From: an uncultured Selenomonadales bacterium | GTDB taxonomy: Bacteria; Bacillota; Negativicutes; Selenomonadales; Selenomonadaceae | NCBI GenBank assembly: GCA_937915885.1 | Contig: CALGGP010000300.1 | Span: 1-25,831, forward strand | Length of the DNA stretch: 25,831 bases | Direction of reading: 5' to 3' | Part shown: positions 17,510-24,027 of the stretch, piece by piece | Layout of the letters: the number at the start of each line of letters is the position of its first letter | Position numbering within the stretch: the stretch's first letter is position 1 | Notes under the pieces: model-generated | Database searches by the model: none | What the model saw: the letters and a program-made list of their open reading frames with translations, nothing else | Told to the model about the DNA's origin: nothing | Made by a program: the position numbers and the translations under genes

Positions 17510-18472
17510 TCAAACCGTTATCTGCCACATCAACAGCCCGAGCACTCCGAACAACAGCCCCACCGTCCAGAACACGAACACAACTTTCAGCTCCGACCAG
17601 CCGCTCAGCTCGAAGTGGTGATGCAACGGGCTCATCTTAAAGACGCGTCGCCCCGTCGTTTGAAACGAGATCACTTGTATGATCACCGACAGCGCCTCGC
17701 ACACGAATATCATTCCGATCACGATCAATAATAATTCCGTGTGCGTCAAGATGCCCGCCGCCGCAAACGCTCCGCCCAACGCCAACGAGCCGGTGTCGCC
17801 CATGAAAACTTTCGCGGGGTGGAAATTGAATCGCAAAAAGCCGACGCACGCTCCGACGATCGCCGCGCAAAAAATTGCAAGGTCGTTGTGTTGCGTCAAA
17901 ATGCAGATCACCATGTAACAGCTCGCCGCGATCGCCATGCAACCCGACGCAAGTCCGTCAAGCCCGTCCGTCAAATTCACCGCGTTCGATGTGCCGATCA
18001 ACACCAGCGCGACGAGAATATAATAAAACGCTCCGATGTCGAGCTCGGCGTGAGTGATCGGAATCCAAAGCGTGGTGTCGAGGTCGAGCATCGTCGAGCC
18101 GATCCCGATCGTCACGATCGAAATAATTATTTGCCCCAATAATTTTTGCCGTGCCTTCAATCCGAGGTTGCGCTTCTTGACGACTTTGATGTAATCGTCG
18201 AGAAATCCCAACACGAAATGCCCGAGCATGATGAAAAGCGCCAATAAAATTTCCGTCGAGAACGGCGCGACGTAGAGAGTTGCGACCGTGATGCCCGCGA
18301 TCAAAAACAAGCCGCCCATCGTCGGAGTGCCGCTCTTCTTCTGATGCGACGCCGGACCTTCGGTTCTGATGCTTTGACCGAATTTCAATCGATGCAATAA
18401 CGGAATGCAAAACGGTCCCAAAATCAAAACCACGCCCAAGGCGATCGCCGCCGCCGTCAATAAATCTGTCAT
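17510..18472 (-). CDS. mraY: Phospho-N-acetylmuramoyl-pentapeptide-transferase
   Basis: An integral membrane enzyme that joins UDP-MurNAc-pentapeptide to undecaprenyl phosphate to make lipid I. It has 320 residues with about ten hydrophobic segments. Diagnostic motifs are the FLDDYIKV aspartates near 90-97, NLTDGLDGLASG near 165-176, the Mg-binding MGDTGSLALGG near 223-233 and the PLHHHFE histidine motif near 285. ATG 18472 follows GAAGGTG. It is the first gene of the minus-strand run; no murE or murF precedes it, and the upstream DNA is the divergent region facing aprA with a G-rich leader. Confidence 0.97.
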   Translation of the reverse strand: MTDLLTAAAIALGVVLILGPFCIPLLHRLKFGQSIRTEGPASHQKKSGTPTMGGLFLIAGITVATLYVAPFSTEILLALFIMLGHFVLGFLDDYIKVVKKRNLGLKARQKLLGQIIISIVTIGIGSTMLDLDTTLWIPITHAELDIGAFYYILVALVLIGTSNAVNLTDGLDGLASGCMAIAASCYMVICILTQHNDLAIFCAAIVGACVGFLRFNFHPAKVFMGDTGSLALGGAFAAAGILTHTELLLIVIGMIFVCEALSVIIQVISFQTTGRRVFKMSPLHHHFELSGWSELKVVFVFWTVGLLFGVLGLLMWQITV

Positions 18473-18515
18473 GAGTTCACCTTCGATAAAAATTTTATTG
18501 CCCGCCCACCCGCCC
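18473..18515 (-). promoter_or_regulatory. G-rich/A-T leader upstream of mraY with quadruplex-type G runs
   Basis: On the minus strand GGGCGGGTGGGCGGG (18501-18515) has four G3 runs with one-base loops, the strongest type of G-quadruplex motif. It is followed by CAATAAAATTTTTATCG, AAGGTG and the mraY start. A very similar block precedes cysD at 22696-22730, and GGGTGGGCGGG also occurs at 1-11. A short inverted repeat ATTCCT/AGGAAT (18519-18534) lies just beyond. The function is not known. Confidence 0.5.
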
Positions 18516-18539
18516 TTTATTCCTTATCAGGAATCGTGA

Positions 18540-18626
18540 TCAGCTCCGCGCGGAACCGTCGAGCAGAGGAACGCCGCCGTCGTCGTGAAAGAACAGCGCG
18601 TCCCAAAATTTTATAAAGGATTTCAT
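18540..18626 (-). CDS. Possible 28-residue small protein
   Basis: A short frame starting at ATG 18626 with an AGGGGG ribosome-site-like run just upstream. It encodes 28 residues beginning MKSFIKFWDALFFHDDGG and ending LLDGSARS, before TGA. It has an amphipathic, aromatic N-terminal half. It lies between the divergent mraY and aprA genes, and its 3' end contains one TCCGCGCGGA palindrome. I recognise no family; it may be chance or a remnant. Confidence 0.25.
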   Translation of the reverse strand: MKSFIKFWDALFFHDDGGVPLLDGSARS

Positions 18627-18665
18627 AACGCCCCCTGCGTTGAAAATCGATTGGAGTGAACGAAC

Positions 18666-20330
18666 ATAGAAATTATCGAGAAACAATCCGACGTGCTGAT
18701 TGTCGGCGGAGGCGCGGCGGGATTGTTCGCGGCGATCCGTCTTGCCGAGGCGCATCCCGAGCTGTCGATCGTCGTCGCCGAGAAGGCAAATATCGTTCGG
18801 AGCGGCTGTCTTGCGGCGGGCGTCAACGCGCTCAACGCTTACATCACCGACGGTCACACGCCGAATGATTACGTCCGGTATGCGCTCAACGATGCCAACG
18901 GCATTGCCCGACGCGATCTGCTGTTGACGATGTCGGAGCGCTTGAACGCCGTCACGAAAAAAATTGAAAGTCTCGGGCTGGTGATTTTGAAGGACGCCGA
19001 CGGAAATTATATCGCGCGCGGCACTCGAAACGTCAAAATTAACGGCGAAAACATTAAACCAATCCTCGCCGCTGCCGTCAAGAATTTGGGCAACGTCGAA
19101 GTGATCAATCACGTCAACGTCGTCGACCTGTTGAGCAACGAGCGGACGGTGATCGGAGCATGGGGATTTGATGTTCGCGACGAAAAAATTTTTTGTTTGC
19201 GGTCGAAGGCAACGTTGATAGCGACGGGCGGCGCCGCCGGACTTTACCGTCCGAATCACCCGGGCGTCGCGCGTCATACGATGTGGTATTGTCCCTTCAA
19301 CACGGGCGCGGGCTATGCGATGGGCATTCGCGCGGGCGCCGAGATGACGACGCTCGAGATGAGATTTATCGCGCTCCGATGCAAGGACACGATCGCGCCG
19401 ACGGGGACGTTGGCTCAAGGAGTGGGCGCGGCGCAGATCAATGCGCGCGGCGAGCGCTATCAACATCGATACGGCAATACGACTTCGGAGCGATTGAACG
19501 CGGTCGTGAGCGAGAATCTCAACGGTCGCGGACCATGCGCGCTCGAGACGATCGGCATCGACGACGCTCAGGAAAAAAATTTAATCCGCGCGTATCTCAA
19601 CATGGCGCCGTCGCAAACCATGAAGTGGCTCGAAACAAAAACGCCGCCGTCGATCGCAAACGTCGAGATCGAAGGCAGCGAGCCTTATGTGGTGGGCGGT
19701 CATACGGCGGGCGGATATTGGATCGATCGCCGACGACGGACGACGCTCAAGGGATTGTTCGCGGCGGGAGATGTGGCGGGCGGATGTCCGCAAAAATATG
19801 TGACGGGCGCGTTCGCCGAGGGCGAGATTGCCGCCGAGTCGATCGCCGAATTTGTTGCCGATAGGGATCATCTGCCGCTCGAGCGGTTTGATGCCGTTGA
19901 CGAGATCGAAAAGTTTTTCGGCAATCCGCGCGGATTGTATTCGACGGAGGAATTGGAAGAGGCGATGCAACAGACGATGGACGAATACGCGGGCGGCATT
20001 ACGAAAAATTATCGATACAACGAGGCTCAACTGTCGATGGCGCGTCGGCATATCGATCGGATTGAAAGATTGTCGGAAAAACTCCGCGCGGAGTCGATGT
20101 ATGATCTCTTGAAAATTTACGAGTTGCGCGATCGATTGACGGTGTGTCGGGCGCTGATCGAACATTTGAGTGCGCGGCGCGAGACGCGGTGGCGTTGTTT
20201 TGCGGAGCATACGGATTATCCCAATCGCGATCCGAATTTCGACTGCTTTATAAATTCGCGGCTGGTCGACGGCAAGATCAAAATAATTTTTCGGGATTTG
20301 GAGGCTGATTGCGATGAAGAAAATTTGTAA
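18666..20330 (+). CDS. aprA: APS reductase alpha subunit-like flavoprotein
   Basis: An FAD flavoprotein that, with AprB, reduces adenosine 5'-phosphosulfate to sulfite and AMP. Supporting sequence: VLIVGGGAAGLFAA (FAD loop), SGCLAAGVNALNAYI, and the substrate-domain stretch FNTGAGYAMGIRAGAEMTTLEMRF followed by DTIAPTGTLAQG, typical of AprA rather than fumarate reductase or aspartate oxidase. GLFAAGDVAGG and QKYVTGAF close the FAD domain. The 554-residue length matches the shorter AprA proteins of anaerobic Firmicutes, not the roughly 650-residue dissimilatory form. The natural N-terminus IEIIEKQSDV begins with ATA (18666), 9 bases after GGAG (18653-18656). The first standard start in frame is GTG 18693, inside the first beta strand; I extended to ATA. 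It overlaps pdxK by 17 bases. The assignment rests on motifs plus the AprB and CysD/CysN neighbours. Confidence 0.78.
   Translation: MEIIEKQSDVLIVGGGAAGLFAAIRLAEAHPELSIVVAEKANIVRSGCLAAGVNALNAYITDGHTPNDYVRYALNDANGIARRDLLLTMSERLNAVTKKIESLGLVILKDADGNYIARGTRNVKINGENIKPILAAAVKNLGNVEVINHVNVVDLLSNERTVIGAWGFDVRDEKIFCLRSKATLIATGGAAGLYRPNHPGVARHTMWYCPFNTGAGYAMGIRAGAEMTTLEMRFIALRCKDTIAPTGTLAQGVGAAQINARGERYQHRYGNTTSERLNAVVSENLNGRGPCALETIGIDDAQEKNLIRAYLNMAPSQTMKWLETKTPPSIANVEIEGSEPYVVGGHTAGGYWIDRRRRTTLKGLFAAGDVAGGCPQKYVTGAFAEGEIAAESIAEFVADRDHLPLERFDAVDEIEKFFGNPRGLYSTEELEEAMQQTMDEYAGGITKNYRYNEAQLSMARRHIDRIERLSEKLRAESMYDLLKIYELRDRLTVCRALIEHLSARRETRWRCFAEHTDYPNRDPNFDCFINSRLVDGKIKIIFRDLEADCDEENL
19923..19936. 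repeat. Highly iterated palindrome TCCGCGCGGA (example copy; 11 in the window)
   Basis: AATCCGCGCGGATT, a 14-bp perfect palindrome around the core decamer. Full decamers start at 5536, 8450, 11657, 12428, 16880, 18545, 19925, 20083, 21198, 23749 and 24900. The inner octamer CCGCGCGG occurs at least five more times with one or two core-end changes (near 3597, 12250, 13360, 14932 and 15258). In plus-strand genes it falls in all three codon phases, and two copies are intergenic or terminator-associated, so it is a DNA-level repeat. Confidence 0.8.
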
Positions 20331-21111
20331 GGCGTTGACGATAGCGGGGCTGGACGTGAGCGGCGAGGCGGGCTTGAACGCCGACCTTCGGACGTTTGAG
20401 GAGTTCGGAGTGTACGGGATGTCGGTGTTGACGGTAATCGTGGCGTGCGATCCCGACAACAATTGGAGCCACGACATATATCCGTTGCCGCTCGAACTGA
20501 TCGAAAAACAATTGACGACGGTATGCAAGGGCGTCGGCGTCGATGCGGTCAAGACGGGAATGCTCGGCTCGGCGGAGTTGGTCGAGATCGTGGTCGAGAC
20601 GATCAAAAAATATCGGCTGCCGAACGTCGTAGTCGATCCGGTGCTGGTGTGCAAGGGCATCGACGAGATCATGGTGCCGACGGCGGCGCGGGCGATCAAA
20701 GAAAAATTAATTCCGCTCGCCGACGTGGTGACGCCCAACAGTTTTGAGGCGGCGTATCTTGCCGACATGGATCGGGTCGAAACTCGAGAGGATGTCGAGG
20801 AAGCGGCGCGACGGCTTCACGCGCTCGGAGCAAAGAACGTGATCATCAAGAGCGGGACGCGGGCGTCGACGGACGAATACATTGACGTGTTGTTTGACGG
20901 AAAAACATTCATACATCACTCGACGGAGCGGCTCGACGGGGTTTATAACATGGGTGCGGGCTGCACATTCAGCGCGGCGATCGCGGCGGACTTGGCGAAG
21001 GGTCAAACGGTGCGTGCGTCGATGGCTCGGGCGAAGAGTTATGTGACGGCGGCGATTGAGGGCTCGTTCCGATTGAACGATCACGTCGGCGCGATGAGGC
21101 ATTGGCGATGA
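20314..21111 (+). CDS. pdxK: Pyridoxine/pyridoxal kinase, ThiD-family PdxK type
   Basis: An ATP-dependent ribokinase-fold kinase, 265 residues, that most likely phosphorylates pyridoxine/pyridoxal towards pyridoxal phosphate. N-terminal TIAGLDVSGEAGLNADLRTFEEFGVYG is the ThiD/PdxK substrate loop. VVVDPVLVCKGIDE, VVTPNSFEA and YNMGAGCTFSAA (anion hole with catalytic Cys/Gly region) follow, and the C-terminal LNDHVGAM resembles the Bacillus PdxK variant more than hydroxymethylpyrimidine kinases. ATG 20314 has GGAGG 9 bases upstream, and the gene begins inside the last codons of aprA. Its stop TGA overlaps the aprB ATG (ATGA). Its place between the two APS reductase subunits is unexpected; a link through PLP-dependent cysteine synthesis is only a guess. 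A ThiD role remains possible. Confidence 0.82.
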   Translation: MKKICKALTIAGLDVSGEAGLNADLRTFEEFGVYGMSVLTVIVACDPDNNWSHDIYPLPLELIEKQLTTVCKGVGVDAVKTGMLGSAELVEIVVETIKKYRLPNVVVDPVLVCKGIDEIMVPTAARAIKEKLIPLADVVTPNSFEAAYLADMDRVETREDVEEAARRLHALGAKNVIIKSGTRASTDEYIDVLFDGKTFIHHSTERLDGVYNMGAGCTFSAAIAADLAKGQTVRASMARAKSYVTAAIEGSFRLNDHVGAMRHWR

Positions 21112-21419
21112 GCATTTGCATTGACGAAAATAAATGTGTGGGGTGCGGGGCGTGCGTCGAAGTATGTCCCGGCAATCTGATCGTGCTCGAAAAAAAATCC
21201 GCGCGGATTCGTGACGTGAGGGATTGTTGGGGCTGCACGGCGTGCGTCAAGGCGTGTCGTCGGCAGGCGATCGGATATTATTTGTCGGCGGCGCTCGGAG
21301 GCACGGGCGCGAAACTTTATGCGGTCGACGAAAAAAATATTTTGACGTGGCGGCTCGAATTTCCCGACGGCACTCAACAATCGGTCGTCGTCGACAAAAC
21401 TCAATCGAATAAATATTAG
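21108..21419 (+). CDS. aprB: APS reductase beta subunit-like 2x[4Fe-4S] ferredoxin
   Basis: An electron-transfer partner for AprA. It has 103 residues. Two ferredoxin cysteine clusters are visible: CVGCGACVEVCPGN (residues 10-23) and CWGCTACVKACRR (about 40-52), enough for two [4Fe-4S] centres. The C-terminal stretch ALGGTGAKLYAVDEKNILTWRLEFPDG is characteristic of AprB tails, which wrap around AprA. ATG 21108 overlaps the pdxK stop by four bases; an in-frame TTG at 21102 is less likely. The stop TAG (21417-21419) overlaps, on the opposite strand, the TAA stop of the permease. A generic ferredoxin is the alternative, but the AprA neighbour supports this call. Confidence 0.82.
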   Translation: MSICIDENKCVGCGACVEVCPGNLIVLEKKSARIRDVRDCWGCTACVKACRRQAIGYYLSAALGGTGAKLYAVDEKNILTWRLEFPDGTQQSVVVDKTQSNKY

Positions 21420-21853
21420 AGGATCAGGTTGAAGACGCAACCCGTGATGATCGCCACCGAAAACACGCTCGCCAAAAACGCCGCGATCATCTTGCGCTCG
21501 AACATCGAACTCAACAGCGAAATCTCCGGCAGGCTCGCGCCCGCGCCTCCGATTATCAGCGCAATCACCACGCCCGGCGCAACGCCTTTCGACATCAAAA
21601 CGCTCGCGACCGGTATCATCGTTTCGGTGCGAATGTACATCGGAATGCCGAGCACCGCCGCCAACGGCAGCGCCCAAATTTGATCGGCGCCCGCGAATTT
21701 CATCAGCAACTCCGTCGGAATAAACTCATGAATGAATGCTCCGAGTCCCGCGCCGACCATCAAATACGGCAACACATTTTTGAACAGCGCCCGAGAATTA
21801 TTCGCCGCGATCGATATCGCCTGCCGTTGACGCTCGAAAAAACTGCCGCTCAA
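21416..21853 (-). CDS. C-terminal half of a DUF318/ArsP-type permease (split gene)
   Basis: This encodes 145 residues forming the second membrane half of a PF03773-type permease: helices around LPYLMVGAGLGAFIHEF, the conserved IPMYIRTETMIPVA loop and LIIGGAGASLPEISLLSSMF. It is in the same frame as the N-terminal half and is separated from it only by a TAG codon (21860-21862) and two further codons. The first possible restart is TTG 21853, with a weak AGGA 4 bases upstream. Both halves keep the family's conserved residues. It may be made by re-initiation as a separate half, or not at all. Confidence 0.75.
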   Translation of the reverse strand: MSGSFFERQRQAISIAANNSRALFKNVLPYLMVGAGLGAFIHEFIPTELLMKFAGADQIWALPLAAVLGIPMYIRTETMIPVASVLMSKGVAPGVVIALIIGGAGASLPEISLLSSMFERKMIAAFLASVFSVAIITGCVFNLIL

Positions 21854-21859
21854 ATTTTC

Positions 21860-22339
21860 CTACGTGCCCGCGCTCCGTCCGCAACCGCAGCCCGTTTGTA
21901 TCGACGGCTTGACCGCATCGACGAAGCCCAATCCGTCGAGCAACAGCCCCGTCAGCACCGCCAACGTGAATACGAACGCCGCGTAAATGCCCGTCGCCTT
22001 CAATCCGAAGAACGCGATGAATAATGTGATGATTGCCGGATTGAGCACGGGCGAAGTCAGCAGGAACGAGACCACGCCGCAAAACGGCGCGCCGCTCCGG
22101 ATCAATCCGCTCAGCATCGGGATCGTCGAGCATGAACAGAACGGCGTTATCGCTCCGAGCATCGCTCCGAGTACGCCGTTGACTCCTCGACGCGGCGTCG
22201 ACAACAGATTTTTCACCCGCGCGGGCGAGATGTACACTTGCAAGAGTGCGACGGCAAAACTGATGCCGACGAACAGCACGAGCAATTCGGTGAACAGCCC
22301 GAAGAACTCCGTCGCGGCGTGCGTGATGACGGTTGACAT
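21860..22339 (-). CDS. N-terminal half of a DUF318/ArsP-type permease (ends at in-frame amber)
   Basis: This encodes 159 residues with the first group of membrane helices of a predicted metal or organoarsenical efflux permease. The key motif TPFCSCSTIPMLSGLIRSGAP is intact, followed by SFLLTSPVLNPAI and a cysteine-rich loop GCGCGRSAG just before the TAG stop. Full-length relatives are about 300 residues; reading through the TAG would give 307. ATG 22339 has GAGGAG 8 bases upstream, which overlaps the GTG at 22348. It lies downstream of an ArsR-type regulator fragment, a common pairing for metal-responsive export, so the pair looks like a decaying ArsR/permease module. The substrate is not determined. 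Confidence 0.8.
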   Translation of the reverse strand: MSTVITHAATEFFGLFTELLVLFVGISFAVALLQVYISPARVKNLLSTPRRGVNGVLGAMLGAITPFCSCSTIPMLSGLIRSGAPFCGVVSFLLTSPVLNPAIITLFIAFFGLKATGIYAAFVFTLAVLTGLLLDGLGFVDAVKPSIQTGCGCGRSAGT

Positions 22340-22389
22340 GATGATCACTCCTCAAATTGATTTTGTTCGATGTATCGGCTCAAAAAAAT

Positions 22390-22647
22390 TTACCGATCGC
22401 GAAGGACGGAGGCGTCGGAATGAATTTTGGTGACGGCGCGAAGTAATTCGACGGCGCGTTGACTGCCGGCGTCGCTGATCGAGTAGTGGCTCCATTTGCC
22501 CTCGCGTCGACACGTCACCACGCCCGAGTCGCACAAAATTTTCATGTGATGAGACAATGTCGGCTGGCTGAAGGAATGTTGTATTGTGGGCGCCGCCACC
22601 GCTCCCGCCCACCGAGCGCGGCGCCCAACATATGACAGCATGCCCAC
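22390..22647 (-). pseudogene. ArsR-family regulator, 5'-truncated
   Basis: The last 60 or so residues are a clear ArsR/SmtB winged helix: FSQPTLSHHMKIL (recognition helix), CDSGVVTCRREGKWSHYSI (wing) and a C-terminal helix. The expected first 40-50 residues, including the A-D-P-T-R-L-R-I-L type helix, are missing. Upstream the frame runs into a GC-rich hairpin element and reads GRRARWAGAVAAP, which matches no ArsR N-terminus. The open frame could start at ATG 22641 or GTG 22647, but neither has a convincing ribosome site. It is probably a broken gene or a fusion with the element. It precedes the permease, its likely former target. Confidence 0.72.
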
Positions 22648-22664
22648 CCGCGTTGGCGGCGCCC
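22587..22664. repeat. GC-rich palindromic element (MITE/REP-like) with terminal inverted repeats
   Basis: GGGCGCCGCCA (22588-22598) and TGGCGGCGCCC (22654-22664) are perfect 11-bp inverted ends. An internal copy, GCGGCGCCCA (22618-22627), pairs with TGGGCGCCGC (22587-22596), and GCTC/GAGC adds an inner stem. The element coincides with the point where the ArsR gene loses its N-terminus, and is followed directly by the heptamer repeat. No target duplication was recognised. Confidence 0.6.
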
Positions 22665-22666
22665 CC

Positions 22667-22685
22667 TAATTCCTAATTCCTAATT
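22667..22685. repeat. Heptamer repeat TAATTCC, left arm of a 19-bp inverted repeat around cysD
   Basis: TAATTCCTAATTCCTAATT. Its exact reverse complement is at 23533-23551, on the far side of cysD. Confidence 0.85.
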
Positions 22686-22693
22686 GCCTTTCA

Positions 22694-22730
22694 GCGGGCG
22701 GGCAAAAAATTTTTTATGGTGGTGATCTCA
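22694..22730 (+). promoter_or_regulatory. G-rich/A-T leader upstream of cysD
   Basis: GGGCGGGC (22696-22703), then AAAAAATTTTTTAT, then GGTGGTGATCTCA before the TTG start. It closely parallels the mraY leader, where GGGCGGGC, AATAAAATTTTTAT and GAAGGTGAACTC precede ATG. It could be a shared promoter/leader or a dispersed repeat. Confidence 0.45.
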
Positions 22731-23534
22731 TTGACTGACAGATTGTCCGAACTCGAGGCGCAAAGCATTTACATTCTCCGCGAAGCCTACAAAAAACTCG
22801 GACGCCTCGGCATGCTTTGGTCGATCGGTAAGGACTCGACCGTTTTACTCTGGCTCGCAAAAAAAGCCTTCTTCGGGCACGTCCCCTTTCCGTTCATTCA
22901 CGTCGACACCCTACGAAAAATCCCCGCGATGATCGAGTATCGCGATCGAGTCGCCCGCGAACTCAACCTCGAATTGATCGTTCACACCAATCAAGCCGCC
23001 GTCGATGCCGGCATCGGTCCCGAGTGCGGACGCCTCGCTTGCTGTAAGGCGCTCAAAACCGACGGGCTCCGTCAAGTCGTCAAGCAGTACGGTTTCGACG
23101 GTTTGATCGTGGGCGTGCGTCGTGACGAGGAAGGCTCCCGATCGAAGGAGCGCGTCTTCAGCGAGCGCAAAGCCGACGACAATTGGGATTACACCAATCA
23201 GCCGCCCGAGTTGTGGGATCAATTCAAGACGGATTTTCCGAAGGGGCATCACATCAGAGTGCACCCGATCTTGGCGTGGAGCGAGATTGACATTTGGGAG
23301 TATATTCGTCGCGAGCAGATTCCAATCATCGATTTGTATTTTGCGAAAAACGGTCGGCGCTATCGAAGTCTGGGTTGCGAGTGTTGCACGGGGACGATCG
23401 CGTCGGACGCAGACACGCTCGACAAGATCATCGACGAGTTGAAGCATACGACAGTCGGCGAGCGCGCGGGGCGAGCGCAGGATCAAGAGGATTCGTATGC
23501 GATGCAAAAACTTCGTCGAGAAGGCTATATGTAA
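22731..23534 (+). CDS. cysD: Sulfate adenylyltransferase subunit 2 (ATP sulfurylase small subunit)
   Basis: With CysN it makes APS from ATP and sulfate. The protein has about 267 residues: an N-terminal helix LSELEAQSIYILREAY, the PP-loop SIGKDSTVLLWLAKKAF near residue 30, HVDTLRKIP, GVRRDEEGSRSKERVFS, HPILAWSEIDIWEYI and YRSLGCECCTG, all typical of CysD. I prefer TTG 22731 because GGTGGTG lies just upstream and the protein then begins where relatives do. ATG 22716, with no ribosome site, would add five residues. The stop TAA (23532-23534) lies inside the right arm of the 19-bp inverted repeat. cysN, normally next, is here 550 bases away behind a reversed repair gene. Confidence 0.94.
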   Translation: MTDRLSELEAQSIYILREAYKKLGRLGMLWSIGKDSTVLLWLAKKAFFGHVPFPFIHVDTLRKIPAMIEYRDRVARELNLELIVHTNQAAVDAGIGPECGRLACCKALKTDGLRQVVKQYGFDGLIVGVRRDEEGSRSKERVFSERKADDNWDYTNQPPELWDQFKTDFPKGHHIRVHPILAWSEIDIWEYIRREQIPIIDLYFAKNGRRYRSLGCECCTGTIASDADTLDKIIDELKHTTVGERAGRAQDQEDSYAMQKLRREGYM

Positions 23535-23551
23535 TTAGGAATTAGGAATTA
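23533..23551. repeat. Heptamer repeat AATTAGG, right arm of the inverted repeat
   Basis: AATTAGGAATTAGGAATTA, the exact reverse complement of 22667-22685. It supplies most of the cysD stop codon (23532-23534) and the whole TAA stop of the opposite-strand ogt gene (23542-23544). Confidence 0.85.
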
Positions 23552-24027
23552 ATTTTTACGCCTTCGAGCTCGAGCAGTTTCAATTTCTTATCGACGCCGG
23601 CGCTGTAGCCGATTAATTTGCCGTTGCTGCCGATCACTCGGTGGCACGGAACGATGATCGAGATTTTGTTTCGAGCGACCGCGCCTCCGATCGCGCGCGC
23701 CGACTTCATGTTTATCGCTCGAGCCAACGCGCCGTATGTCATCGTCGCTCCGCGCGGAATCATCAACAGCAATCGCCACACGCGCCGTTGAAATTCCGTC
23801 CCGACGAAGTTGAGCGGCGGCATGAAATCAGGTCGTCGCCCGTCAAAATAAATGTCGAGCCAACGCCGCGTTTGATCGAAAACCGCAATATTTTTTTCTT
23901 CGTGATCGGAGTCGAGCCCGTCGGCAAAATATTTTTGACCGTCAAACCACAAACCGCACAATCCGTTCTCGTCGGCGGCAAGCAGCAATCGACCGAGCGG
24001 CGACTCGTAAAAGTTGACGTACCGCAT
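23542..24027 (-). CDS. ogt: Methylated-DNA--protein-cysteine S-methyltransferase (Ogt type)
   Basis: A suicide repair enzyme that removes alkyl groups from O6-alkylguanine in DNA onto its own cysteine. It has 161 residues with an N-terminal RNase H-like region (YESPLGRLLLAADENGLCGLWF), the helix-turn-helix part TEFQRRVWRLLLMIPRGATMTYGALA, the arginine finger region RAIGGAVARN and the active site VPCHRV with Cys128. ATG 24027 has GGAGGG 7 bases upstream, overlapping an in-frame TTG at 24042. It lies in reverse orientation between cysD and cysN. Its last codons and stop are made of the heptamer repeat, so its C-terminal GVKINS may have been altered by the repeat. Confidence 0.94.
   Translation of the reverse strand: MRYVNFYESPLGRLLLAADENGLCGLWFDGQKYFADGLDSDHEEKNIAVFDQTRRWLDIYFDGRRPDFMPPLNFVGTEFQRRVWRLLLMIPRGATMTYGALARAINMKSARAIGGAVARNKISIIVPCHRVIGSNGKLIGYSAGVDKKLKLLELEGVKINS

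Noticed and set aside
18540..19466. A 308-codon minus-strand frame overlapping the start of aprA
   Set aside because: Most of it is the antisense of aprA with no recognisable domain. Only its last 28 codons, outside aprA, were kept as a weak small-protein candidate.
21860..21862. TAG read as a sense codon (pyrrolysine or suppressor) in the permease
   Set aside because: aprB and cysN end in TAG in the same window, and no read-through signal is visible, so recoding is less likely than mutation or re-initiation.
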